From the NCBI GenBank assembly GCA_963743365.1, contig CAVUQE010000008.1:407133-471132 (forward strand): a DNA stretch of 64,000 bases, written 5' to 3'. Made by a program: the position numbers and the translations under genes. This DNA is from PALSA-350 sp963743365. GTDB lineage: Bacteria; Acidobacteriota; Terriglobia; Terriglobales; Acidobacteriaceae. Positions within the stretch are counted from its first letter, which is position 1. Each line of letters starts with the position of its first letter. Positions 46,193 through 53,320 of the stretch are shown here, piece after piece. Under the pieces are notes generated by a model that did no database searches, was not told the DNA's origin, and saw only the letters and a program-made list of their open reading frames with translations.

Positions 46193-46469
46193 ACAAATTC
46201 CCCTTCTGGACGATGTAAACACGTTTCATCGCCTTGGGTGCATCGAACGCTGTAATCACGCGGATCAAGGTCTTGCGCGATGTGGACACTACGACCAAAA
46301 TGCGGCCAGCATTCGTTTCTCCTAGTTGTACAAACCGTTCTTCGCCGTTCTCTGTTTGAAATTCAAGATCGAACGGTTCGTTTTTGATTACTTGCTCTGC
46401 TTCCGCGCAGGAAACATCATGGGCTGCGACGTGACTGCGGTTCTCATCGTCCCAATCGAATTGCAGCAT
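46167..46469 (-). CDS. brnT: BrnT-family toxin (ribonuclease)
   Basis: 100 residues. The BrnT pattern is clear: MLQFDWDDENRSHVAAHDVS, AEAEQVIKNEPFDLEFQ, ERFVQLGETNAGRILVVVST and IRVITAFDAPKAMKRVY. BrnT is a RelE-fold ribonuclease that inhibits translation. It is the first gene of the minus-strand pair, the normal order for BrnTA, and intact. Confidence 0.9.
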   Translation of the reverse strand: MLQFDWDDENRSHVAAHDVSCAEAEQVIKNEPFDLEFQTENGEERFVQLGETNAGRILVVVSTSRKTLIRVITAFDAPKAMKRVYIVQKGNLYGTNPQGS

Positions 46470-46760
46470 CTACTGTCCTCCAAAACACCACGATCGCTTG
46501 TGCGAAGTGGCAAACATCTCTTGATCTGCATCTGTTTTCTCCTTTTGGTCTTTTTCGTTTGATGTGAGTTTTCGCTGCGTCTTTAAGTGGATTCTGTGTT
46601 GTGACAGTAGTTGTATGCGATCAATGGTCGTCGATCAAAAGTCTCAGCAATAAGCGCATTGGCCGCGCCGAAACGCTCTGTGGTTCTAGTGTAAATACAG
46701 TGTAGCTACAGTTCAAGAGGTATTTTTGTACGGTAAACGTGGTGAACGTCCCCACCTTAT

Positions 46761-46935
46761 CACAAATCGCGCCAAGTGACTCTCAGGCAGCCAGTCCTGC
46801 AGAGAGGGCGGAAGCAATAACGGCTGGTCGTGGCTACAAACTCGAAAACGCTTGTTCACCAGCCAATCCTACGAGATTCTCCTCCGGAGCGCGACCACTT
46901 TTCGTGCACTGCTCACATCTATCTCCGACACACTG
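46761..46935 (-). mobile_element. Fragment of the IS1182-family element, left end, inverted
   Basis: The reverse complement of 46761-46935 matches 48228-48402, i.e. the terminal inverted repeat, the leader and the first ~33 codons of the transposase, with a few substitutions and one indel. The terminal repeat ends at 46935 and is followed by TCCG, the same four bases that border both ends of the complete copy. The inner end breaks off at 46761. Confidence 0.9.
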
Positions 46936-46962
46936 TCCGTCCGTCCCCTTATCTTCCCGTCC

Positions 46963-47196
46963 GATGCTGATCGCACCGACGCCCACCTGCACCCAAAAAT
47001 TTAGTTGCTTCTGCAGGGCAGCGAAAACGGTCGTACCAACGATAGTCGAGAGCATTACTGCCGGGATTCCGATCGCGTTGTGCAGTTTGTCGAAGTGCTT
47101 CGCCGATTCATAGTGTTGCCACTGGTTGGTCCTTGCGCGATCCAACCACTTCGACAAAAGGCCCGCAACACCAGTCCAGTCGGACTCATTCGACAT
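46963..47196 (-). pseudogene. SLATT-domain effector gene, truncated
   Basis: About 78 residues of a SLATT-type two-helix membrane effector remain: WTGVAGLLSKWLDRARTNQW, HYESAKHFDKLHNAIGIPAV, MLSTIVGTTVFAAL. The frame then runs into unrelated DNA and the inverted IS fragment. SLATT proteins are membrane effectors associated with nucleotide-signal and other conflict systems. The second helix and the rest are missing. The start ATG 47196 is intact, so a short product could still be made. Confidence 0.72.
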
Positions 47197-47667
47197 GATT
47201 TCGCCCCCCAGCTATCCGAGCGATAATAATCCTCCGGGGCGGGGGTGGCGAAGAATTTCTGAAACCTGCGGGAACGCCCTGGAGCAGAATGCGGGACCAC
47301 ACGGGGAGATATCACAATTGTCTGGCAGCAGCGTGAGGCGCAGTTAATGTGGCCAGGGGAATTCGCTGAAGAAAACTCGTGGACATCGTACCACCGACGA
47401 GTGGACATACTGCATAACAATACTGTCCTTCTTAACGAGTTGAGCCTCGAGACTAATACGGTGACCGTCCCCCAGTTCCCGCCTCAGGTCCATGATGGTG
47501 AGCGTCGATGCGGATTCTCAAAGATTAGCTTACGTGAGCGACAAGCAAACTGTACCTCGATAGGGGCCGCATCGATTAATTGAATTCCATTCGCCACGAA
47601 TTAGCCTTGAGGGTTTCTCGCAAGATTTACCTGATACGGAGTTTCCGGACTGTCCCGAATCTCCCCA

Positions 47668-48060
47668 CTAGGTACATGGGAAGGCATTTCGTAGAGCACT
47701 TTGTAGCTCCGGGGTAGCTGCGAAGTGCAACTCCTCTGGATGGTCATCCATGTACTTGAGGAAAATCCTGATGGCTTGATCGGTAGCGGCTTCCTGCGGC
47801 ATACAAATAGACCCCGCCTTCGGTGCCCATTTCCAACCTCTCACGGCTTCGAAGGTGTCTAGCGTTCCCTGTATGTAGCCGACACATTGAGATGAATCGC
47901 CAGCGTCCGAGACAGTTCGTGATTTGTCCTCCAGTCGTATTGCAGCCCTGCAAACATCCGCTAGGGCCGATGCACTCATGAAAAAGCGAGTTTTTGTTTC
48001 CTGAGCCTGCGAGGCTTGCGCCAAGACCGCTAACAATGCAGTGACAAGTCTCCAGTTCAT
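47668..48060 (-). CDS. Rap1a/Tai-type exported protein
   Basis: 130 residues from ATG 48060, which has AGGAGG upstream and begins a signal peptide (NWRLVTALLAVLAQASQAQE). The mature part FFMSASALADVCRA, SSQCVGYIQGTLDTFEA, SICMPQEAATDQAIRIFLKY and NAFPCT has the cysteine pattern of the Rap1a/Tai family, which includes periplasmic immunity proteins against amidase effectors of type VI secretion. No effector or secretion gene is nearby, so it is an orphan here. Confidence 0.75.
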   Translation of the reverse strand: MNWRLVTALLAVLAQASQAQETKTRFFMSASALADVCRAAIRLEDKSRTVSDAGDSSQCVGYIQGTLDTFEAVRGWKWAPKAGSICMPQEAATDQAIRIFLKYMDDHPEELHFAATPELQSALRNAFPCT

Positions 48061-48227
48061 CTGGATACCTCCTGGTTGAATCCTTGGCAGACTACCACGG
48101 CCCCGTTCCCACTCCACGCCTTTCCCGAGACTCCCCTTGAATCGCCCGGAAGAGCACTGAAGGGCCAGACGGAGTAAGCACCATCCGCACCGCGCACATA
48201 AGAGAGTTTCAACTGGTGATTACTCCG

Positions 48228-49865
48228 CAGTGTGTCGGAGATAGATGTGAGCAGTGCACGAAAAGTGGTCGCGCTCCGGGAGGAGAATCTCGTAGGATTG
48301 GCTGGTGAACAAGCGTTTTCGAGTTTGTAGCCACGACCAGCCGTTATTGCTTCCGCCCTCTCTGCAGGACTGGCTGGCTGAGAGTCACTTGGCGCGATTT
48401 GTAGCTGACGTGATGAACGAGCTGGACCTGTCTTCTATCTACGCCAGCTATGAACGAAGTGATGGGCGAGGTTTGTCAGCGTACCATCCAGTGTTGATGG
48501 CGCGGTTGCTGCTTTACGGTTACTGCATCGGAATCACGAGTTCCCGCAAGATCGAGCAGGCTACTTACGATAACGTTGCATTTCGCTATTTGTCTTCCGA
48601 CCAGCATCCCGACCACGATACCCTTGCTGCTTTTCGTCAGCAACATGTGGAAGCGCTGGCGAGCTTGTTCGTACAAGCCCTGAGACTGTGTCAGAAGGCT
48701 GGTCTGGTGAAGTTGGGAAATGTGTCGATCGACGGCACGAAGATGAAGGCCAACGCTAGCACTCGGCGCTCCGTAAGGTACGAACGCATCAGCGAACGGG
48801 AACAACACTGGCGCGCCGAGGTAGCGCGATTGCTGCGGCAAGCACAGCAGACCGATCGTGAGGAAGAGCGGCGCCTCGGGCTGGACCAGTTGGCCAATCA
48901 ACTACCCGATGAGCTAGCAAATGCCCAAAAGCGTTTCGAGCGGCTGCAGCAAGCCAAGGCGGAGTTAGAACAGGAAGCACAGGCACAACTAAAAGCCGCA
49001 TTGGACGGCTATACTCCGGGCAAACGTGGTCCCCGTGGAAAAGCGGAACAGACAAGCCAGGCGTCTAAGGATCGCAGACAGCGCGAGAAGGATAAGAAGC
49101 AGCGTCTGCGAGCGAGAAAGAACGCCGTCTCGCCCAGCCGGCAATATAACTTCGTCGATCCTGACTCGCGAGTGATGAAAGACAGCGGGGAAAGAGGCTT
49201 TGTGCAGGCTTACAACGCACAGGTCGCCGTAGACTCGAACGCGCAGATCATCGTGGCCGCAGAGCTAACTCAGCAACCTATTGATCGTCAGCAGTTGCTA
49301 CCCATGGTGAAGACTCTACGGAAAACACTGCAAGCGGTGCCAACAACCATCACCGCCGATGCGGGCTACTGGGACACCACCAGCCTGCAGGATCCGGCGA
49401 TGAGCGGCATTGAAATGCTGGTCGCACCTGACTCCAAGCCGCATATACCAGGTAAACCTTTGCCGCCCTGCGCACCGCGCAGCCAGGAAGCGTTTGACAT
49501 GAGAAAAGTTCTGGCCACAGAGGACGGTAAAGCGCGGTATGCACTTCGACAGACAACGGTGGAACCAGTATTCGGCCAGATCAAAGAAGCACGTGGTATC
49601 CGCAGGTTCCGCTTACGAGGCCTGTTGAACGTGACATCAGAGTGGAAATTTATTTGCGCCACGCACAATCTTCTCAAACTGTTCCGCCATCGAGCGGCTC
49701 TGGCTCACGCTTAACGCCACGAACGCAACTACACCGCACCCACATCACTTCAACAGCTCATAGCCTCTCAATCAGATGTTGCTAGCGGCCTAGAAAATCT
49801 CCCTTCCACAGACCCCCCTACTGCTTCCTGCCCCAATAATGAAGCAGTTTCTCTCCGACACACTG
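48228..49865 (+). mobile_element. Complete IS1182-family insertion sequence
   Basis: 1,638 bp. 14-bp terminal inverted repeats are CAGTGTGTCGGAGA at 48228-48241 and its exact complement at 49852-49865. TCCG lies directly outside both ends (48224-48227 and 49866-49869), consistent with a 4-bp target duplication. It carries one intact transposase gene. It should be mobile or recently so. Confidence 0.9.
48305..49714 (+). CDS. IS1182-family transposase
   Basis: 469 residues from a GTG start. N-terminal DUF772-type domain (LPPSLQDWLAESHLARFVAD, GRGLSAYHPVLMARLLLYGY, FRYLSSDQHPDHDTLAAFR). The DDE catalytic core begins at VSIDGTKMKANAS (Asp), with TITADAGYWD (Asp) and TVEPVFGQIKEARGIRRF (Glu). A charged helical insert (about 165-260) separates the first Asp from the rest, as in the family. 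Intact. Confidence 0.93.
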   Translation: MNKRFRVCSHDQPLLLPPSLQDWLAESHLARFVADVMNELDLSSIYASYERSDGRGLSAYHPVLMARLLLYGYCIGITSSRKIEQATYDNVAFRYLSSDQHPDHDTLAAFRQQHVEALASLFVQALRLCQKAGLVKLGNVSIDGTKMKANASTRRSVRYERISEREQHWRAEVARLLRQAQQTDREEERRLGLDQLANQLPDELANAQKRFERLQQAKAELEQEAQAQLKAALDGYTPGKRGPRGKAEQTSQASKDRRQREKDKKQRLRARKNAVSPSRQYNFVDPDSRVMKDSGERGFVQAYNAQVAVDSNAQIIVAAELTQQPIDRQQLLPMVKTLRKTLQAVPTTITADAGYWDTTSLQDPAMSGIEMLVAPDSKPHIPGKPLPPCAPRSQEAFDMRKVLATEDGKARYALRQTTVEPVFGQIKEARGIRRFRLRGLLNVTSEWKFICATHNLLKLFRHRAALAHA

Positions 49866-50248
49866 TCCGTCTGTCCCTTCAATATCCCCGGGATGAGAAA
49901 CTGGCCGCGCTTACGACCAGGATCCAGCTCACTACAGCGCTTCGCAGTAAGTGCGCCGCAGATCCGGGCGGCACCAGTTCCGGGAATTTCATTACCGAGT
50001 GATTGCGATGTTGTTCTGGTGCCGAATGGAAGCTTGCAGGCCGAGCAGTAACGTGCATCCGGGAGAGCCGCACACGTAGTCGTTGGTGCGACTGCCGGGG
50101 GATGCGAGATAGATAGAGATAATTCCCGAGTCGATGATCGTAGGGGAGATTAGGGACACGATACGTATCACCCGGATTGCTGCAATAGGTATGCCGTCCC
50201 TGCATCTCCCCTCTTGTCGCGGATCCCTTGTCGCGGATCCCTGTCCCA
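49866..50248. other. Intergenic region right of the IS
   Basis: About 380 bases. It begins with the target motif TCCGTCTGTCCC next to the IS, then holds copy 2 of the repeat shared with 38.1 kb (50094-50243). No gene recognised. Confidence 0.6.
50094..50243. repeat. Repeat shared with 38.1 kb, copy 2
   Basis: The 'gccgggggatgcgaga ... aattcccgagtcgatga' part matches 38064-38105, and a tandem 'cttgtcgcggatccc' pair (50213-50242) matches the tandem at 38138-38161. About 75 bases lie between the two parts here, against about 30 in copy 1. Confidence 0.75.
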
Positions 50249-51412
50249 TCATGACGGAGTTTTTCGATTCTCTTCAAGAGCGCCGAGGAAGCGGATCGAT
50301 GCGGCGATGCTTTGATAGATGAAGTACGCCTCATCTTTGTTGATTAGCTCTGGATTGTCGTGAGCTAGCGTCTGGTTGTTTCGGACGTGATTGAACTCGT
50401 CGAGCACTTTGGTCGACAATTTTAGAATGTCGGAGGTTAATTTGGACTGAATAACGCCTTTCTGACGAAGGTCGTTCGCAAACTCGCCAAGGAGACTGTT
50501 CGCTGTCGCCATGCGATTCGCAGCTTTGCCAAAGTGGCTCTCATAGACTTTCCGGATGTATTTCACAACGAATGTGTGCAGGCGATCCAATCCCAGTTCT
50601 GGAGTTCCGTTTTCGATGGCTGATCGAGCTTGCTTCGCAAGCGCATCGAAATTCTCATCATCCTCGTTCGGCTGGAGGGAGTCGATCCCTTCGAGCCGGC
50701 CGCCCGCGCGAAGTGTCGTTTGTGTGGCGAGGCGCAGATACTTTGCCCTATTACATTGCTCCGCAATCGAGTCGCACAGGACCCCTCCCTCTTCGCATAC
50801 ACGATATCGGTAATTTGACTCCTCTGTATTGGAGGGGCGCGGTTGCACCTTTAGTTCTTTTAGCTTGTATTTCGTCGTGGAAACAAAACGCTCAAGCTCG
50901 TCATATTCTTCATCGGAGAAAAGGCGATAGTCTAACGCAATCATCTCCTCAACGTGCAGCAAAAGTCGAGTCAACCCGGGCCTTAGAGGCGCACCAAATA
51001 ACGCGCCTAGAAAAGCTTTAGCATCACCCTGCCGTACCAGAAATTCAGCGATCAAAGGCAGTTCGGAGTTGGTTCTGTCAGTCTTGCCAGCGGTGAGGAG
51101 GTCCTGCCCCACACCCTTGAAGGAATTCGGATGAGCCAGCGGCTCGCGGAGTTTCCCCAGAAACAGCGGACGCTCATTTGGCGCGATGTCTTCAAAGTAT
51201 GACTTAAGGTAGTCGTAGTTGCGGCTTTGCAGGAAAAAGTAGCCAGGTGTTTCGGACACCGGTCTGGGATGGCGCCCTCGCTGGCCAAGGGCGCTCATGA
51301 CGAAGGCGGCCTCGTTGGCGAACGGTGCTGGGGAGATATAGGTGACTGTCGGGCTCGTACGTTCTGCATCAAGAATTCGACTTGCATTCTGCTGGGCTTC
51401 TATCAACCTCAT
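50249..51412 (-). CDS. Abi_C (HEPN)-domain abortive-infection-type protein
   Basis: 387 residues, soluble. The C-terminal ~110 residues fit the abortive-infection C-terminal domain: RLHTFVVKYIRKVYESHFGK, ANSLLGEFANDLRQKGVI, ILKLSTKVLDEFNHVRNN and RNNQTLAHDNPEL, the last containing the HEPN Arg-x6-His ribonuclease motif. The N-terminal ~270 residues have no family I recognise. Such proteins typically stop phage growth by RNA cleavage. It is in the same orientation as the XRE/ImmA pair upstream, 181 bases away. Confidence 0.72.
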   Translation of the reverse strand: MRLIEAQQNASRILDAERTSPTVTYISPAPFANEAAFVMSALGQRGRHPRPVSETPGYFFLQSRNYDYLKSYFEDIAPNERPLFLGKLREPLAHPNSFKGVGQDLLTAGKTDRTNSELPLIAEFLVRQGDAKAFLGALFGAPLRPGLTRLLLHVEEMIALDYRLFSDEEYDELERFVSTTKYKLKELKVQPRPSNTEESNYRYRVCEEGGVLCDSIAEQCNRAKYLRLATQTTLRAGGRLEGIDSLQPNEDDENFDALAKQARSAIENGTPELGLDRLHTFVVKYIRKVYESHFGKAANRMATANSLLGEFANDLRQKGVIQSKLTSDILKLSTKVLDEFNHVRNNQTLAHDNPELINKDEAYFIYQSIAASIRFLGALEENRKTPS

Positions 51413-51593
51413 GGTTCAGTGGCCTCCAAATAGGGTGAACAAACCAGCACAGACCGGAACTGACACTGAAGGAAAGCGCCTCCGGAAAATGTGCGACAGA
51501 CGAAATAATCCCACAATCCGTTGTTGCATTTCATTAAGGGGTTAATTCGTGTGTCGCGCATCTCTAGAGCGGAACCCGTTCCGGTGAATGTCG

Positions 51594-52154
51594 TCAGCGA
51601 TAGGTCCGTCTCGCCCGGATGTGTGCTCCGCTCCCGTTGAGCCGCATACGGAGGAGGGGTAGGCTTACCCCATAGGTTTCGCAGGCTGTCTCGGAGTCCA
51701 TCCCGATGCGAACGATGTGGAGCGCAGCTTCGTTGGAAACAAGGATGGCTGCGCCAAGCCATGTCGCCTCTTCCTCGATATCGTGATCATGGTTCCTGCA
51801 ACCCGATGCGTCAATTGGATAGGTGAATGGATGCCCTAAGAGGACGTGGGATAATTCGTGCGAGATATTACTTCTCTGTCGACGGCGGTCATGTGAATCA
51901 TTGTGGATGATCACTCTTTTGCCCATATCGATTTTCAGTGTGGTCGCTGAAAACGCGCCGGAATCCGTGACAGTAAGCTGACGGACCGCTGCGGGGTGCT
52001 TGGCGGCAAATGAGGACAGGGGCGCAATCTCGATATCGAGCCTCTCGGCGATGATTTCGAGATTGATCGGTGCCTCCGGTGAGAGGCCCTGGCCGCGCCG
52101 GAGTCTTACCGCTATACGATTGGCACTGGCCTTAAAGCCGCGTCTCAGACTCAT
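51594..52154 (-). CDS. ImmA/IrrE-family metallopeptidase
   Basis: 186 residues with the zinc motif ISHELSHVLLGH (His-Glu-x2-His), the downstream Glu in EEEATWLGAAILV and the hydrophobic core of the family. These peptidases cleave a partner XRE repressor when a stress signal arrives, switching on mobile-element or defence genes. Its start overlaps the XRE gene by 4 bases. The nearest target promoter is the divergent ubiquitin-like operon at 52619. Confidence 0.88.
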   Translation of the reverse strand: MSLRRGFKASANRIAVRLRRGQGLSPEAPINLEIIAERLDIEIAPLSSFAAKHPAAVRQLTVTDSGAFSATTLKIDMGKRVIIHNDSHDRRRQRSNISHELSHVLLGHPFTYPIDASGCRNHDHDIEEEATWLGAAILVSNEAALHIVRIGMDSETACETYGVSLPLLRMRLNGSGAHIRARRTYR

Positions 52155-52507
52155 GATTCCGGCTCCTTGAAACGCTTGTAGGCAGCCCTCAGGATCTGCT
52201 CGATGGCTTCCGTGCTTGCCTTACTGAGACTCTTATCCGCGCGAAGAACGGCAGTGATCTGCGCGAGCGGCTCCGCTTTCTTCTTCGTCGCATCCTCCAT
52301 CGGAATAAACATCTCCGCACGCAGCCCTGACCATTTCAGCAACGCCGCGAGACCATCTACGTCCGGACGCTTCCCCTGAGACATCCGCGTGAGCGTCGAT
52401 GCGCTGACTCCGGCTTCGGCAGCCACGTCCTTCCAGGTCATTCCCATTGCCAAACGCTGGCTGTCGAGGGCAGCGTAAAAGGCTTCTGCGTCGAAATTTA
52501 CGGACAT
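52151..52507 (-). CDS. XRE-family transcriptional regulator
   Basis: 118 residues. The helix-turn-helix is RLAMGMTWKDVAAEAGVSAS then TLTRMSQGKRPDVDGLAALL. A longer C-terminal tail is probably the ImmA cleavage or interaction region. Paired with the ImmA/IrrE peptidase (4-base overlap). It faces away from the ubiquitin-like operon across 111 bases with inverted repeats, so it probably represses both its own and the divergent promoter. Confidence 0.88.
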   Translation of the reverse strand: MSVNFDAEAFYAALDSQRLAMGMTWKDVAAEAGVSASTLTRMSQGKRPDVDGLAALLKWSGLRAEMFIPMEDATKKKAEPLAQITAVLRADKSLSKASTEAIEQILRAAYKRFKEPES

Positions 52508-52618
52508 TCATCTACTCCCTTAATTGCGATATTGCAATTTAAAGTCACTTATGCAATCATCCCTGTTGTGATTCGACTTTAGCAATTATACGTCTATCTA
52601 ACAATCAAGGAGCCCACC
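52508..52618. promoter_or_regulatory. Divergent promoter region with candidate operator repeats
   Basis: A/T-rich spacer between the XRE gene and the Ubl operon. AATTGC (52522-52527) and GCAATT (52534-52539) form a dyad with a 6-base centre. Further half-site-like copies are 'tgcaat' (52552) and 'gcaatt' (52582). AAGGAG at 52607-52612 is the ribosome-binding site of the Ubl gene. The -10 and -35 boxes are not clear enough to place. The role as XRE operator is inferred from position and symmetry. Confidence 0.6.
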
Positions 52619-52921
52619 ATGGAACCTGAACAGCAAACCCCGCATGAACGCAGTGAACTTTACCACCATCATCATCCAACCCATCACCCCGAGCCGGTCA
52701 AGATTCACGTCAACGAGAAGCCGGTTCACCTAAAGGGACATCACCACACCGGACTTCAGATCAAGGAAGCCGCCAAGGAACAGGGCGTCAAGATCGAACT
52801 GGATTTCCTCCTGTACCTGCTGCGGCATCACCAGCCCAACAAACCAATCGGCGATCACGAAGAGGTACATATCAGCGACGAGAGTCGGTTCCACGCTATT
52901 GCTGACGACGACAACTCGTGA
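52619..52921 (+). CDS. Ubiquitin-like protein (multi-ubiquitin family, single domain)
   Basis: 100 residues. Residues 27-95 match the bacterial 'multiubiquitin' beta-grasp family: VKIHVNEKPVHLKGHHHTGL, QIKEAAKEQGVKIELDFLLY, IGDHEEVHISDESRFHAIA. The protein ends DDDNS, with no Gly-Gly tail. The N-terminal arm is histidine-rich (YHHHHPTHHPEP), perhaps metal-binding. It is the first gene of a three-gene operon with an E2-like and a JAB-E1 protein, so it is the predicted modifier. Family members often carry several tandem domains; this one has one. ATG 52619 follows AAGGAG at the right spacing. Confidence 0.88.
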   Translation: MEPEQQTPHERSELYHHHHPTHHPEPVKIHVNEKPVHLKGHHHTGLQIKEAAKEQGVKIELDFLLYLLRHHQPNKPIGDHEEVHISDESRFHAIADDDNS

Positions 52922-52933
52922 GGTCCTGGCTCG

Positions 52934-53320
52934 ATGACACCGGAAGTTCAGAACGCAGTACAGGAAATCCGCGACGCTTTTCCTTCGTGCCGTCTTGACT
53001 CAGCTGAGGACGGTCAGGGCGGCGCGTTTCTCACCATCCACGATGTGCCCATTGAGGGCGAACTCTATCAGCAAGCTCGGTCGTGGTTCGGCTTTCACAT
53101 TACCCATACCTATCCTTACGCCGACGTCTATCCGCATTTCGTTCGTCATGATCTGAGCCGGAAAGACGGAAAGGCTCTCGGGGGGGGCACTTCAATCGGC
53201 TCTTACCGGGGAGCTCCCGCCGTTCAGATTTCCCGGCGGACCAACCGGCTCGACCCCACTTCACACACAGCTCTGCTCAAACTGTGCAAGGTGCTCCGAT
53301 GGCTGATTACCCGTCCATAA
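52934..53320 (+). CDS. E2-like protein of a bacterial ubiquitin-like pathway, no catalytic cysteine
   Basis: 128 residues of the prokaryotic E2 family seen beside multiubiquitin genes: WFGFHITHTYPYADVYPHFV is the E2 beta-sheet/'YP' region, and GAPAVQISRRTNR takes the place of the E2 active-site strand, followed by DPTSHTALLKLCKVLRWL as the C-terminal helix. The only cysteines are Cys19 and Cys118, neither near that strand; Ser100 (QISRR) is a candidate acceptor. It starts 12 bases after the Ubl stop, and its end overlaps the E1 gene by 22 bases, so all three should be translated from one mRNA. Confidence 0.82.
   Translation: MTPEVQNAVQEIRDAFPSCRLDSAEDGQGGAFLTIHDVPIEGELYQQARSWFGFHITHTYPYADVYPHFVRHDLSRKDGKALGGGTSIGSYRGAPAVQISRRTNRLDPTSHTALLKLCKVLRWLITRP

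Larger units (their letters stand above)
46470..47667. other. 1.2-kb gap holding an IS end fragment and a SLATT remnant
   Basis: Apart from the IS fragment (46761-46935) and the broken SLATT gene (46963-47196), I see no gene. 47197-47667 holds no recognised feature except a 'gtgaccgtccccc' piece at 47461 related to the 31-bp repeat. Confidence 0.6.
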
